Assembly (NCBI GenBank): GCA_020832305.1
Contig: JAFIEV010000082.1
Coordinates: 62,001-126,000 of the forward strand
Direction: 5' to 3'
DNA length: 64,000 bases
Source: Cyclobacteriaceae bacterium
GTDB taxonomy: Bacteria; Bacteroidota; Bacteroidia; Cytophagales; Cyclobacteriaceae
Part shown: in pieces, positions 36,476-46,709 of the stretch
How positions within the stretch are numbered: the stretch's first letter is position 1
Layout of the letters: each line of letters begins with the position of its first letter
The notes under the pieces: generated by a model
What the model was told of the DNA's origin: nothing
Databases searched by the model: none
Seen by the model: only the letters and a program-made list of their open reading frames with translations
Made by a program: the position numbers and the translations under genes

Positions 36476-37468
36476 TTAGCGCTTTATGTATTTTTCAAAA
36501 TTATTATGCTCATTTTTAAATAAGGCCTCTTCAGGTAATGATTTAAAATAATCATAAGTGATTTTCAAGCCTTCCTGCCTCGAAACTTTAGGTTCCCAAC
36601 CCAGGATTTTTCTAGCCAGACTTATATTAGGTTGCCTTTGGGTAGGGTCGTCTTTTGGCAACGGTTTGAATATTACTTTTTGACTTGTATTGGTAAGCTT
36701 AATAATTTCATCCGCAAAATCGAGAATGGTGATCTCATCGGGATTACCAATGTTTACTGGTCCGCTGTAATCACTCAATAAAAGTCGGTAAATACCCTCT
36801 ATCAGATCATCCACGTAGCAAAAAGAGCGGGTCTGTGAACCATCGCCAAATACAGTAAGATCTTCACCTCTCAAAGCCTGACCTATAAATGCAGGAAGTA
36901 CACGTCCGTCGTTAAGGCGCATACGAGGACCATAGGTATTAAAGATCCTTATAATACGGGTCTCAACGCCATGGAAGGTATGGTATGCCATGGTCATTGC
37001 TTCCTGAAACCTCTTAGCTTCATCATAAACACCGCGTGGCCCTACCGGGTTAACATTGCCCCAGTAATCTTCAGTTTGAGGATGAACATGTGGATCTCCG
37101 TAGACCTCAGAGGTTGAAGCTACCAGAATACGTGCGTTTTTTGCTTTAGCCAGTCCGAGCAAATTATGTGTACCTAAAGAACCTACTTTTAAAGTTTGTA
37201 TTGGAATTTTCAGATAATCAATGGGGCTCGCAGGAGATGCAAAGTGTAAAATATAATCTATGTGCCCTGATACATGTACATAATTCGATACATCATGCTC
37301 ATAAAAAACAAACTCCGGAAGCTTGAACAAGTGTTCAATGTTTTTTAAATCACCAGTGATGAGGTTATCCATTCCAACCACATCAAATCCTTCGGCGATA
37401 AAACGGTCACATAAATGGGACCCTAAAAATCCGGCAGCGCCGGTAATTAATACTCTTTTCTTATCCAT
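36476..37468 (-). CDS. UDP-glucuronate decarboxylase (UDP-xylose synthase)
   Basis: 330 aa extended SDR. The sequence has the UXS pattern: [14 protein letters not shown] at the NAD site, [38 protein letters not shown] (Tyr-x-x-x-Lys), and [15 protein letters not shown] with the arginine that binds the carboxylate region. It should convert UDP-glucuronate to UDP-xylose. It overlaps the ugd gene by 8 bases, so product and substrate enzymes are translationally coupled. Confidence 0.93.
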   Translation of the reverse strand: MDKKRVLITGAAGFLGSHLCDRFIAEGFDVVGMDNLITGDLKNIEHLFKLPEFVFYEHDVSNYVHVSGHIDYILHFASPASPIDYLKIPIQTLKVGSLGTHNLLGLAKAKNARILVASTSEVYGDPHVHPQTEDYWGNVNPVGPRGVYDEAKRFQEAMTMAYHTFHGVETRIIRIFNTYGPRMRLNDGRVLPAFIGQALRGEDLTVFGDGSQTRSFCYVDDLIEGIYRLLLSDYSGPVNIGNPDEITILDFADEIIKLTNTSQKVIFKPLPKDDPTQRQPNISLARKILGWEPKVSRQEGLKITYDYFKSLPEEALFKNEHNNFEKYIKR

Positions 37469-38774
37469 GTATTTCTGATCTACCTATACTGTAATATGTA
37501 AAACCTAATTCTTTCATATCCTGAAGCGGATAGAGATTTCTTCCATCAAATATAACTTTATTTTTAAGTTTATTTGCCATCACTGCAAAATCAGGCAACC
37601 TGAACAATGGCCATTCCGTGATAATAAACAATGCATCCGCTCCTTCAAGACAGTCGTATTCATTGTCACATAAATCGATACGGTCTCCCAATTCTGTTTT
37701 AGTATTTTCCATTGCTTCAGGGTCAAAAGCCTTTACTTTGGCACCAAGCGATAGTAACTCTTCAATATTATAAAGTGCGGGAGCCTCTCTGATATCATCT
37801 GTATAAGGTTTAAAAGCAAGACCCCAAATAGCAATGGTTTTACCTGATATATCTCCTCCGAAATGTTTCAATAATTTAGGAATAAATTTTACCTTCTGTT
37901 CCTGATTAACTTCCATAACTGACTTTAAGATTTTAAAGTCATAGTTAACCTCACTGGCAGATTTAGCAAGTGCCTGTACATCTTTAGGAAAACAACTGCC
38001 TCCATAGCCTATCCCTGCAAAAAGAAACCTTTTACCAATACGTGAATCGGTGCCAATTCCCTTTCTCACATCATCAACATTGGCACCCAGCAATTCGCAC
38101 ATATTGGCAATTTCGTTCATAAACGTGATTTTAGTCGCCAAAAAAGCATTGGCAGCATATTTAGTAAGTTCCGCAGATCGTTCATCCATAAATATGATTG
38201 GATTGCCTTGCCTCACCAAAGGTGCATACAATGCATCCATTATAGATATAGCTTTCATTGAATTAGTTCCAACTACCACCCGGTCTGGTTTCATAAAATC
38301 ATCCACAGCAACACCTTCTCTGAGAAACTCTGGGTTTGAAACCACATCAAAATCGACCTTTGCCCTTGCAGCAATGCGCTGCCTGACCTTTTCGGCAGTG
38401 CCAACCGGAACAGTGCTTTTATCAATTATCACGGCATAATCATCAAGTAAAGGCCCAAGATCATCAGCAACTTTTAAAACATATTTTAAATCAGCAGAAC
38501 CATCCTCATCAGGAGGGGTCGGTAAAGCAAGAAAAATCACTTTCGCATCCTTTACCCCTTCGGCAAGCTGAGTGGTAAATGTAAGCCTGCCTGCATCTAC
38601 ATTCCGGTGAAATAAGACATCGAGACCTGGTTCATAAATAGGTAATTTACCTTCTTTCAGTTTCTTTACTTTGTTTACATCGATATCAACACAAGAAACA
38701 TGATTTCCAAGCTCAGAAAAACAGGTGCCAGTAACGAGTCCTACATAGCCTGTTCCTACAACAGCAATTTTCAT
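37461..38774 (-). CDS. ugd: UDP-glucose 6-dehydrogenase
   Basis: 437 aa. It oxidises UDP-glucose to UDP-glucuronate with two NAD+. Rossmann motif [10 protein letters not shown] (7-16), catalytic thiol C261 in [10 protein letters not shown], and the conserved [10 protein letters not shown] at about 117-126. Length is standard. First gene of the cluster, whose second gene decarboxylates its product. Confidence 0.97.
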   Translation of the reverse strand: MKIAVVGTGYVGLVTGTCFSELGNHVSCVDIDVNKVKKLKEGKLPIYEPGLDVLFHRNVDAGRLTFTTQLAEGVKDAKVIFLALPTPPDEDGSADLKYVLKVADDLGPLLDDYAVIIDKSTVPVGTAEKVRQRIAARAKVDFDVVSNPEFLREGVAVDDFMKPDRVVVGTNSMKAISIMDALYAPLVRQGNPIIFMDERSAELTKYAANAFLATKITFMNEIANMCELLGANVDDVRKGIGTDSRIGKRFLFAGIGYGGSCFPKDVQALAKSASEVNYDFKILKSVMEVNQEQKVKFIPKLLKHFGGDISGKTIAIWGLAFKPYTDDIREAPALYNIEELLSLGAKVKAFDPEAMENTKTELGDRIDLCDNEYDCLEGADALFIITEWPLFRLPDFAVMANKLKNKVIFDGRNLYPLQDMKELGFTYYSIGRSEIHG

Positions 38775-38883
38775 GTATTTTTTAGTCTAGTTTGAAATTT
38801 TTGAATTCAACCGCTAAAATATAAATTAAATCATATAAAATATTGTTTAACAAATAATTTATTTTTTGAGTTATGTAATAATT

Positions 38884-39324
38884 ATGCGCATAATTATAAA
38901 AACACAAGTAAGATCAGACTGGCAAACGGTAAAAGATGCCTTTAATGAAAGTCTTTTAAAGCGTTTGTCCCCCCCTTTTCCACCTGCAAGGCTTGTAAGG
39001 TATGATGGAAATTCGCCTGGAAACCTGATTGAAATTGAATTGAATTTCCTGGTTTTCAAAGCTTATTGGGTGAGCATTATCACTGCCGAGCAGGAAAATA
39101 TAAGCGGCTATTCTTTTACAGATGAGGGTTATAAGCTACCATTTTTCCTGTCACGCTGGAAACATATCCATAAAATTACGGAAAACCCCAATGGAACTTT
39201 AATTATTGATGATATAGAATTTGGAACTGGCTATTTACTGAGTGATTTTATACTATATCCTGCTTTATGGTTGCAGTTTATGTACCGCAAACCCATTTAT
39301 AAGAAAGTATTTTCAAGGTCATAA
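38884..39324 (+). CDS. SRPBCC-like ligand-binding protein
   Basis: 146 aa from ATG 38884 (an ATG six codons upstream is less likely, since MRIIIKTQV is a typical opening strand). The length and pattern, an opening strand, a helix, strands rich in charged and aromatic residues (GYSFTDEGYKLPFF, RWKHIHKITENPNG, LIIDDIEFGTGY) and a long C-terminal helix, fit the START/SRPBCC fold. Such proteins bind hydrophobic ligands. Ligand unknown. It is divergent from the ugd operon. Confidence 0.65.
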   Translation: MRIIIKTQVRSDWQTVKDAFNESLLKRLSPPFPPARLVRYDGNSPGNLIEIELNFLVFKAYWVSIITAEQENISGYSFTDEGYKLPFFLSRWKHIHKITENPNGTLIIDDIEFGTGYLLSDFILYPALWLQFMYRKPIYKKVFSRS

Positions 39325-39382
39325 CCTGTATGGCGGGCTATGCGGCCCAGAAAAGTTAGGAACATCAAATTAAATCATAGAA

Positions 39383-39469
39383 GGGTCTGCTGAAAAAGTT
39401 ACCTCCTAAATATAAATTCATGTCATTAAATTAAATAAATCAAAAAAACAGGCGATTTTCAGCGCACAC
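39383..39469 (+). repeat. MITE-like repeat, copy 2
   Basis: Second copy of the repeat at 27261, same orientation. Left end GGGTCTGCTGAAAAAGTT, right end TTTTCAGCGCACAC. The outer ends pair as inverted repeats at 11 of 14 positions (GGGTCTGCTGAAAA against GTGTGCGCTGAAAA). The middle differs more. Non-coding, between two genes. Confidence 0.65.
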
Positions 39470-39565
39470 TAATAAGCTTATCCCAGGGGCTGACTATCAG
39501 GATTTGTAAAGCGATTTCTTTTGGAAATTTTAAATGTATTTGGCAATACGCTAAGGCAACTTGAA

Positions 39566-40528
39566 CTATGGATTAAGACAATCTTCAACCAGCTGTCCTT
39601 TTAACAGGGAGATAAGATTATTTGCCGCACGTTTTTGAAGTTCTATATGCGAATTTTCTGAATACCAGGCATAATGACCCGAACATAATACTGAAGGATG
39701 TTTTAAAAGCATCTCAGGCAATTCACTTGGAATTTCGGTGTGGAACACATCGAGCCCGGCACTATGGATGAGGCCATAATCCAAAGCATGTAAAAGATCG
39801 GTTTCGTCTATCACCTGACCTCTGGCTGTATTGATAATAATTGGTTTTTTACGCATTTTTTTAAATGCCTGAAGGTTCAGCAAATTAACAGCTTCAGGTG
39901 TAAGATTACAATGAATGCTTATGGCGTCACTTTCGCTGACCAAAGTGTCAAGATCAACTTTCTCAGTACCTTTTTGCAGAAAAACTTCATCCTCAATAAA
40001 GGGGTCATAAGCTATAATTTTTCTAAACAGATTTCTGCATTTTGCAGCCATTGTGCCTCCGATACGGCCAAGTCCTATAATACCAAGGGTCATTTGATGT
40101 AATTCCGGCATGCAAATATTGGGTGCTTCTCCAAATTTTTCACGAATATGCCGGCAACCAGCGGGCAGTCTGCGCAAGCAGGATAACAGCATCGCCAAAG
40201 CATGATCAGAAACTGCGTGGTTACCATATCCCCTTACATTGGCACAATAAACATTATGTTGGGTACATGCATCGAGATCGATATTCTCATAACCGGCTCC
40301 ATATCTTACGATGGCTTTAAGCCCTGGGCATTTGTCAAGAAAATATTTATTTATTTCTGTAAACCTTATCAACAAACCTACCGCATCAGAAGAGAATTTT
40401 ACTTTTGCAGGGTAGTCATTTTTTTCCCCCGGAAAGAGTTCCAGTGTATATCCATTTTTAGAAAAAATTTCATGTTCATAATGGTATGATTCGTATCCTG
40501 TATCAAGAATGGCTATTTTTCTTCGCAT
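39566..40528 (-). CDS. D-2-hydroxyacid dehydrogenase, NAD-dependent
   Basis: 320 aa. The NAD-binding motif is GLGRIGG (about 153-159) with a following acidic residue in AYDPF. Catalytic residues are spread as expected: Arg in NTARGQVID, Glu in LDVFHTEIP, and His in SGHYAWYSENS, where the usual H-x-A/S pattern is HYA. The arrangement is CtBP/glycerate or hydroxypyruvate reductase-like. Substrate not predictable. Lone gene. Confidence 0.88.
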   Translation of the reverse strand: MRRKIAILDTGYESYHYEHEIFSKNGYTLELFPGEKNDYPAKVKFSSDAVGLLIRFTEINKYFLDKCPGLKAIVRYGAGYENIDLDACTQHNVYCANVRGYGNHAVSDHALAMLLSCLRRLPAGCRHIREKFGEAPNICMPELHQMTLGIIGLGRIGGTMAAKCRNLFRKIIAYDPFIEDEVFLQKGTEKVDLDTLVSESDAISIHCNLTPEAVNLLNLQAFKKMRKKPIIINTARGQVIDETDLLHALDYGLIHSAGLDVFHTEIPSELPEMLLKHPSVLCSGHYAWYSENSHIELQKRAANNLISLLKGQLVEDCLNP

Positions 40529-40598
40529 ATCAGGGTATTAAAGCAATAATATGATCGCTTCATTGAAAAAGACATTTAGTAAAATTATTTGCAAAATA

Positions 40599-41513
40599 TT
40601 AATTCAGATTTCTAAGTGCTTTTTCTAAACGGGCAGCATAATTGTCTATTTGCCTGGGTTCCTCAAAACCAACAATCAGGTGATCAACCGTACCGAGTTT
40701 AAGTACATATGATAGAGATTTCTCTATTCTATCAGGATCGTCTTTATAATTACCTGCTCCTATTAATTTCATACCTATAATGCCCTTTCCTTCTTTGTGA
40801 AGTTTTGCAATGACAGGGGTTACTTCTTCAGGATTTTTTTTATCCATGGAATCACCAAAAGCATTTATTCTTACATGTACAACATCAACCCAGTCTTCAC
40901 CTACACAGGCCTCCATAGCATCCAATGAATGCACAGAGACTCCATGAGCTTTAATGATTCCCTTTGCCTTTAAGTCAGATAAAATATCCATTTGCCTTGA
41001 TTGCTGTTCAGTCCATTGAGGGTCTACCATACAATGAATTTGCACGAGGTCGATATAATCAGTATCCAATTCCTTTCTGAAACGTTCAATCACCTGGTCG
41101 GCGTCTGGTCTCTCATCTTCAGGCAATGCGCCTGGCCTAACCCAAATTTTAGTACAAAGTGTATATTTATCCCTTGGAATAGACTTCAGGGCTGCGGTTG
41201 TATGGGGGTGGGTACCGTAGAGATCTGCACAATCGAAAAACCTGATTCCCTTGTCATAAGCGTATTTAATCACATTAACCGCATGTTCTTTACCCATACG
41301 TGTAATTGAAGAAGAACGCTTGCTGCCATGAAAACCTGTTCCCATTCCCAAAAGAGATGTACTCAAACCCGACTTCCCAAGATTAACCGTCTGATAGGCA
41401 CTGATTGATTCTGGCACAAGGTTGATTGCAGAGGCATTGGCGCTTTTTTCTAGCATGAGGGTTGCTGCACCAGCCGAAACGGTATTCAAAAATTGTCTTC
41501 TTGATATCTTCAT
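40599..41513 (-). CDS. Tat-exported aldo/keto reductase
   Basis: 304 aa. A twin-arginine signal (ISRRQFLNTVSAGAATLML) precedes an AKR barrel. Catalytic residues are visible: Asp in FFDCADLYGTH, Tyr in the same block, Lys in LCTKIWVRPG, and His in IDLVQIHCM. An exported AKR needs a bound NADP or a folded complex, which Tat export allows. The next gene on this strand (about 60 bases after the aldo/keto reductase start, on the opposite side) is a small lipoprotein gene. Substrate unknown. Confidence 0.85.
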   Translation of the reverse strand: MKISRRQFLNTVSAGAATLMLEKSANASAINLVPESISAYQTVNLGKSGLSTSLLGMGTGFHGSKRSSSITRMGKEHAVNVIKYAYDKGIRFFDCADLYGTHPHTTAALKSIPRDKYTLCTKIWVRPGALPEDERPDADQVIERFRKELDTDYIDLVQIHCMVDPQWTEQQSRQMDILSDLKAKGIIKAHGVSVHSLDAMEACVGEDWVDVVHVRINAFGDSMDKKNPEEVTPVIAKLHKEGKGIIGMKLIGAGNYKDDPDRIEKSLSYVLKLGTVDHLIVGFEEPRQIDNYAARLEKALRNLN

Positions 41514-41558
41514 AGGACCCAGGTTTAAGTTTTAATTGATAAATATATCAAAATGAAA

Positions 41559-41972
41559 CTATTTTGTCAAACTGAGTCTGATATCGTCTATTAATGCCAA
41601 TTCTATAGATTGGCTGTTGATTTTCTCAATTGTATATGGTAGCCCAAAGGCATCATCATTTTCAAGAAACCGCAATACCTGATTGTCGAGTTTCCAATTA
41701 ATATGTGTAGTAAGGGTATCGCATGTAAATGCACAACCTTTATAGCCATAAGCTTCTATAATTGCTGTTCCATCGGCAAAAAAACTTATTTTTCCATCCA
41801 TTGTGAGTGCCTCTTCCATTTCATCGGAAACTTCACCACTACCATTCCATGTAGCATGCCATTCTCCTAAAAGCATAGTATCTGCATTTTTCTCCTTAGA
41901 AAGACAGGACGACCAAATCAGTGCCAATGTAGTCAGAAAGGGTAAAAAAAATAATGAACTGTTATTCCACAT
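41559..41972 (-). CDS. Small lipoprotein, lipocalin-like
   Basis: 137 aa. The lipobox ends at Cys23 (LIWSSC). The mature part starts LLGEWHATWNGSG and alternates strands (ISFFADGTAIIEAYGY, HINWKLDNQVLRFLE), which looks like a lipocalin-like or DUF5004-type small barrel. Two Cys in GCAFTCDT could form a disulfide. Function unknown. It is upstream of the aldo/keto reductase and could share its transcript. Confidence 0.6.
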   Translation of the reverse strand: MWNNSSLFFLPFLTTLALIWSSCLSKEKNADTMLLGEWHATWNGSGEVSDEMEEALTMDGKISFFADGTAIIEAYGYKGCAFTCDTLTTHINWKLDNQVLRFLENDDAFGLPYTIEKINSQSIELALIDDIRLSLTK

Positions 41973-42176
41973 GTTTCAGATATTTAAATTAATCTGTTCA
42001 ATTCCTGTGTTTGAATTCTGTTTAAATACAATTATAAAGCATTGAAACACCAGATTGATAACTATATTAATGTAAACTTTTATGCCATAGAAACAGCTTT
42101 CAGTTTTATTTTTCTTTTAAATCTATAAAAGTATAAATTTAAATAAAATTATAATTTAAAATAAGAAATTGATTGA

Positions 42177-42740
42177 TTATTGCAATGAAATGGTTTTTTC
42201 AGCCATTCGTCTGATTGAAAATTCAAAATTATCAGGAAACTTCATGATGTTTTTGAGCGGATACCAGGCAGCATTTATAGATTCATGATTTATTTGCAAG
42301 GTGTCATTCTCGTCAGAAACAAAAATATATCTTATATCGAAATGCTCATGTTCCATCACTTTTCCTCGTGCAGGGATGGTATGAATATCAATATCGAAGA
42401 TGTTTTCATGCATTGCACATAATGAGCTCAGACCGGTTTCTTCTTTTGCTTCTTTTTCTGCAACCAGCAAAATATTTTCTTCTCCATCTGCATGTCCCCC
42501 GGGCTGCAGCCACTTATTAAGTTTTTTATGATGCAGGAGTAGTGTATGGCTTTTTGCAGGGTTTATAATCCAGGCCGATCCTGTAATATGCCCGTTGAGA
42601 TGGCTTCTGTAAAAGCAATCCTGATGTTGAAGCAGGTTCAAAAATCGAGGAATAAATTCAATTTCTTCTTTGAATTTGCTTCGATAATTCAGCAGACTTT
42701 CTACAAGTAATGTACGATTGCCATTTGACAACTTTGGCAT
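42177..42740 (-). CDS. NUDIX hydrolase
   Basis: 187 aa from ATG 42740; an ATG ten codons upstream would overlap atpG by 26 bases. The Nudix box G-x5-E-x7-K-E-x2-E-E-x-G-L starts at GGHADGEENILLVAEKEAKEE (about 102), with Lys in place of the common Arg before the first catalytic Glu. NUDIX enzymes hydrolyse nucleoside diphosphate derivatives. A substrate is not indicated. It starts 4 bases after the atpG stop and may be co-transcribed with the ATP synthase genes. Confidence 0.85.
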   Translation of the reverse strand: MPKLSNGNRTLLVESLLNYRSKFKEEIEFIPRFLNLLQHQDCFYRSHLNGHITGSAWIINPAKSHTLLLHHKKLNKWLQPGGHADGEENILLVAEKEAKEETGLSSLCAMHENIFDIDIHTIPARGKVMEHEHFDIRYIFVSDENDTLQINHESINAAWYPLKNIMKFPDNFEFSIRRMAEKTISLQ

Positions 42741-42744
42741 ACAA

Positions 42745-43668
42745 TTATTTTGCGAGTGCATCGGCACCACCGACTATTTCGAGGATTTCCTTAGTAATGG
42801 CAGCTTGTCTGGTACGGTTATACATAAGATTGAGTTCCTTGAGGAGTTCACCTGCATTTTCCGTGGCTTTATCCATGGCTGTCATTCTGGCTCCTTGCTC
42901 GGAAGCATTAGATTCAAGTAATGCTTTATAAAAAACAATTCTTAAAGATTGTGGAATTATTTCTTCCAGAAGATATTCGACAGATGGTTCAAAAATGTAA
43001 TCGTAGGAAGTAGCAGCAGATGCACTTTGCTGCTTACTTACGCTCGTTTCATCGAGATCATCAGTTTCAGCATTGAATTCAGGAATAGGCAGGAATTGTT
43101 CTTTGCGTACAATTTGCGTTGCCACATTTTTAAATTCATTATACAAAATATCTACTCTGTCGAAGGCTTTATCAGTAAAAGCATCCATGGCCAGCTGCGC
43201 GGCTCTTTTTGCATCTGCAAATGTTAGATTTTGCTGGAGGTTGTGAAATTCTGAAATGGTCAAAAAACCTCTTTTTCTAAAATATTCATTTCCCTTTCTG
43301 CCAATGGGCATAATCACCAGGTTACCTGCTGCAAATTGATCTGCATAATTTTCCTGTATGTGATTAAGTGTATTTTTCAACAGGTTACTGTTGAACCCAC
43401 CGCAAAGTCCCTTATCAGATGTGATCACAATTAGAAGTACCTGTCGGATTTCCCGCTCAATGGCATATACGTTTTCAATATCATCATTGAGGATGCTTGT
43501 GACTCTTGTAAGTATACTTTCCAACTTATCTGCATAGGGTCGCATCTGTAGAATTACATCCTGAGCCCTTCGCAATTTTGAAGCGGCGACCATTTTCATG
43601 GCTTTTGTTATCTGTTGGGTTGACTGAACAGATTTTATACGACTTTTTACTTCTTTAAGGTTGGCCAT
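42745..43668 (-). CDS. atpG: ATP synthase F1 gamma subunit
   Basis: 307 aa, the rotor shaft of F1. N-terminal helix VKSRIKSVQSTQQITKAMKMVAASKLRRAQ and C-terminal helix RMTAMDKATENAGELLKELNLMYNRTRQAAITKEILEI carry the family signature. An acidic insert (about 200-220, DLDETSVSKQQSASA) makes it a little longer than average. Last ATP synthase gene of this cluster; the beta and epsilon genes are absent. Confidence 0.97.
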   Translation of the reverse strand: MANLKEVKSRIKSVQSTQQITKAMKMVAASKLRRAQDVILQMRPYADKLESILTRVTSILNDDIENVYAIEREIRQVLLIVITSDKGLCGGFNSNLLKNTLNHIQENYADQFAAGNLVIMPIGRKGNEYFRKRGFLTISEFHNLQQNLTFADAKRAAQLAMDAFTDKAFDRVDILYNEFKNVATQIVRKEQFLPIPEFNAETDDLDETSVSKQQSASAATSYDYIFEPSVEYLLEEIIPQSLRIVFYKALLESNASEQGARMTAMDKATENAGELLKELNLMYNRTRQAAITKEILEIVGGADALAK

Positions 43669-43689
43669 TCAACAAGAGCTTTAACAATA

Positions 43690-45270
43690 TCAGATTGAAT
43701 ATTTTTGGGCTATTTCAGCAGCTACTTTACTTAGCACAGTTTCCTCATCATCACTGTAATTGCCCGATCTTAATGACGCCATGGTATCCTTGTTATGCAA
43801 TTTGAGTTCTTTGAGATATTCAGCTTCAAAAAGTTTCATACTGCCTACAGGAACCTTATCTGTAAATCCTTTTGTAGTAGCATATATAATGGCAACCTGT
43901 TGTTCAACCGGTACCGGAGCATACTGAGACTGCTTGAGAATTTCAAGGTTTCTTCTTCCCCTGTCAATAGTGAGCTTTGTAGCGGCATCAAGGTCAGAAC
44001 CAAATTTGCTGAAGGCCTCAAGCTCCCTAAACTGAGCCTGATCGAGTTTCAAAGTACCTGCCACTTTTTTCATGGGTTTAATCTGTGCTGCTCCACCAAC
44101 CCTTGATACAGAAATACCAACATTTATGGCAGGTCGTATTCCGGAATTGAACAAATTGGTTTCAAGGAATATTTGACCATCTGTAATGGAAATAACATTG
44201 GTTGGTATATAGGCAGAAACATCACCAGCCTGTGTTTCAATTATGGGTAATGCAGTAAGCGAACCACCCCCCTTTACCATATGTTTGATTGAATCGGGGA
44301 GGTCGTTCATTTTTTGGGCAATTTCATCATTTGAAATGATTTTTGCGGCCCTTTCCAACAATCTTGAGTGAAGGTAGAATATATCTCCCGGATAAGCTTC
44401 CCTTCCTGGAGGTCTTCTTAAAAGCAGAGAAACTTCTCTGTAAGCAACCGCCTGCTTAGAAAGGTCATCATAAATAACCAGGGCTGGTCGGCCAGTATCT
44501 CTGAAAAATTCGCCAATAGATGCTCCTGCAAAGGGTGCAAAGAATTGCATGGGCGCCGGATCAGCTGCAGTAGCTGCAACTATAATAGTATAATCCATAG
44601 CACCAGCTTTTTCGAGGGAAACCACTACCTGTCTAACCGTAGAGGCCTTTTGCCCTACAGCCACGTATATGCAATAAACGGGCTCTCCTTTTTCATAAAA
44701 CTCCCTTTGGTTTATGATGGTATCAAGGGCCACAGCGCTTTTTCCAGTTTGTCTGTCACCAATAATAAGCTCCCGCTGCCCCCGACCAATTGGTATCATT
44801 GAATCAATGGCTTTAAGCCCTGTTTGCAAAGGTTCTTTAACTGGTTCACGAAAAATCACACCTGGCGCCTTTCTTTCAAAAGGCATTTCGTAAAGATCGC
44901 CATCAATGCTTCCTTTTCCATCAATTGGTTCGCCCAGGGTATTGATTACCCTTCCAAGCATGCCTTCTCCAACTTTAATAGAAGCAATGCGCTTTAATCT
45001 TTTTACGGTATCGCCCTCACTTATTTCAGAAGAATCTCCGAGGATTACAGCTCCCACATTATCTTCCTCCAGGTTTAAGACCATTCCATTGGTACCATTT
45101 GCAAACTCCAGCAATTCGCCAGATTGTGCATTATTTAAACCATAAATACGTGCTACTCCATCACCTACCTGTAGCACGGTGCCAACTTCCTTTAATTCTT
45201 CTTCTGTTCTGAAGTTAGAAAGTTCTTCTCTTAAAATTGCTGATACCTCATCTGGTCTTATGCTTGCCAT
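43690..45270 (-). CDS. atpA: ATP synthase F1 alpha subunit
   Basis: 526 aa, the non-catalytic nucleotide-binding subunit of F1. Walker [10 protein letters not shown], followed by the ALDTIINQ helix, and the conserved [24 protein letters not shown] and [23 protein letters not shown] blocks are all present. Length is standard. Confidence 0.98.
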   Translation of the reverse strand: MASIRPDEVSAILREELSNFRTEEELKEVGTVLQVGDGVARIYGLNNAQSGELLEFANGTNGMVLNLEEDNVGAVILGDSSEISEGDTVKRLKRIASIKVGEGMLGRVINTLGEPIDGKGSIDGDLYEMPFERKAPGVIFREPVKEPLQTGLKAIDSMIPIGRGQRELIIGDRQTGKSAVALDTIINQREFYEKGEPVYCIYVAVGQKASTVRQVVVSLEKAGAMDYTIIVAATAADPAPMQFFAPFAGASIGEFFRDTGRPALVIYDDLSKQAVAYREVSLLLRRPPGREAYPGDIFYLHSRLLERAAKIISNDEIAQKMNDLPDSIKHMVKGGGSLTALPIIETQAGDVSAYIPTNVISITDGQIFLETNLFNSGIRPAINVGISVSRVGGAAQIKPMKKVAGTLKLDQAQFRELEAFSKFGSDLDAATKLTIDRGRRNLEILKQSQYAPVPVEQQVAIIYATTKGFTDKVPVGSMKLFEAEYLKELKLHNKDTMASLRSGNYSDDEETVLSKVAAEIAQKYSI

Positions 45271-45297
45271 ATTTATATCGAAAATATCTTGATTAAT

Positions 45298-45843
45298 TTA
45301 TTTTTTTCCGGTTGTTAGTACAGCCCTCATCCTATTGATCTGGCCTTTAAGTGATCTGTCAAGCTGTTTATCCTCAACATTGAGTATGAATCCACCAATA
45401 ATTTCCCGGTCGGTCTCAAACTCAAGTTTTGCTTGTTTTCCTGTGATATCTTTCACATAGGCACTTAATATCTCTTCCATTTCAGGGTATGGTTGCATGG
45501 CAAGCGTAACTCTTGCCTGTACAATACCTCTATGTTGATTATAAAGAACTTTATACAATTCTGTCAAGATCGGCAAAACTGAAAGTCTTGATTTTCTGGA
45601 TAGAATTTCAAAAAATTTCAAGGTAATCTCCTGGGTTCTGCCTTCAAAAAGTCTATGAATGATCCTAAGTTTTTTATCATCCTTTATTACCGGGCTTCTC
45701 AGCATTAAAACCAAAGATCTATTTTCATCAAATATACTTTTTATCAGATCCATATCTTTATCGATCTGATCTTCGATCTTCCTTTCAACTGCCAAATCAA
45801 AGATGGTTTTTGCGTAACGGCTGGCTATTCTGAAGTCTGACAT
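45298..45843 (-). CDS. atpH: ATP synthase F1 delta subunit
   Basis: 181 aa, the stator link between F1 and the b subunits (OSCP homologue). Opening RIASRYAKTIFDLAVE and C-terminal GGFILNVEDKQLDRSLKGQINRMR are typical. Its start is 9 bases after the atpF stop and its stop 27 bases before atpA. Confidence 0.95.
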   Translation of the reverse strand: MSDFRIASRYAKTIFDLAVERKIEDQIDKDMDLIKSIFDENRSLVLMLRSPVIKDDKKLRIIHRLFEGRTQEITLKFFEILSRKSRLSVLPILTELYKVLYNQHRGIVQARVTLAMQPYPEMEEILSAYVKDITGKQAKLEFETDREIIGGFILNVEDKQLDRSLKGQINRMRAVLTTGKK

Positions 45844-45852
45844 CCCCTATAT

Positions 45853-46347
45853 TTAATTAAGTTTGATCTCCTTTAAATAGCTTTCCATCAATTGCCTTTG
45901 TGCTATGTCATCGGTCATTTTGGTTCTTATCAATTTTTCAGCAATACTTAATGACAAATCACCTACCATACTTTTAATTTCAAGTAAAGCAGCTTCTTTT
46001 TGCTTTTCGATGCTTTGTTGTGCATCACTTAGGATTTTATTGGCATCCTTTATTGCATCAAATCTGGCTTTTTCCTTAATCTCACTGGCAGTGTTCAAGG
46101 CATCTTTAATGAGTTGATCTCTTTCTGCTTTTGCCTTTATCAGAAGTTTTTCATTATCCTGCCTGAGCTTTTCAAGTTCACGTCTTGCCTTAGCTGCTTC
46201 TTTCAGAGACAGTTCGATACTTTCCTGTCTTGATTTAAGAGCGCTCAGAATAGGTTTCCATGCAAACCTGGTCAGTACCAGCAACAAAATCAAAAAAATG
46301 ACAGTTTGCCAGAAAAACAGACCTAAATCAGGGGTAATTAAATTCAT
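45853..46347 (-). CDS. atpF: ATP synthase Fo b subunit
   Basis: 164 aa from ATG 46347. This start gives the usual short N-terminus before the membrane helix (ITPDLGLFFWQTVIFLILLLVL, about 4-26). The rest is a long charged helix (peripheral stalk). A start 15 codons upstream is open but unlikely. Gene order E-F-H is standard. Confidence 0.95.
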   Translation of the reverse strand: MNLITPDLGLFFWQTVIFLILLLVLTRFAWKPILSALKSRQESIELSLKEAAKARRELEKLRQDNEKLLIKAKAERDQLIKDALNTASEIKEKARFDAIKDANKILSDAQQSIEKQKEAALLEIKSMVGDLSLSIAEKLIRTKMTDDIAQRQLMESYLKEIKLN

Positions 46348-46420
46348 ATTTGTTTGTTGATTAAATTTGGAAATACCCGATTGAGAGCCCATCGCTCTTC
46401 AACCGGGTTTTTTCAATACA

Positions 46421-46669
46421 TCAGCTGGTTGCGATGATAAGACAAACTATAGTACCAAACAGTGCAACAGACTCTATAAGGGCTGCAGCAATGATCATGG
46501 CAGTTTGAATTTTACCACCCGCTTCCGGTTGACGTGCAATGGCTTCCATAGCAGCCTGACCGATTTTACCAATACCCAAACCGGCTGCCAGAGCAACAAT
46601 ACCAGCACCAATTCCTGCACTAAGCATTGCCAGACCTTCAACAGCTAATAAAACAACATTTGCTAACAT
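46421..46669 (-). CDS. atpE: ATP synthase Fo c subunit
   Basis: 82 aa with two membrane helices joined by the ARQPE loop (about 46-50). The ion-binding carboxylate is the Glu in AALIESVALFG. The position matching the Na+-ligand Gln of Ilyobacter c is Ile here, which favours proton use. Length is normal. Confidence 0.96.
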   Translation of the reverse strand: MLANVVLLAVEGLAMLSAGIGAGIVALAAGLGIGKIGQAAMEAIARQPEAGGKIQTAMIIAAALIESVALFGTIVCLIIATS

Positions 46670-46709
46670 TTAAATAAAAATTTATAGGTAAATAAAAGAA
46701 ATAACCTGT

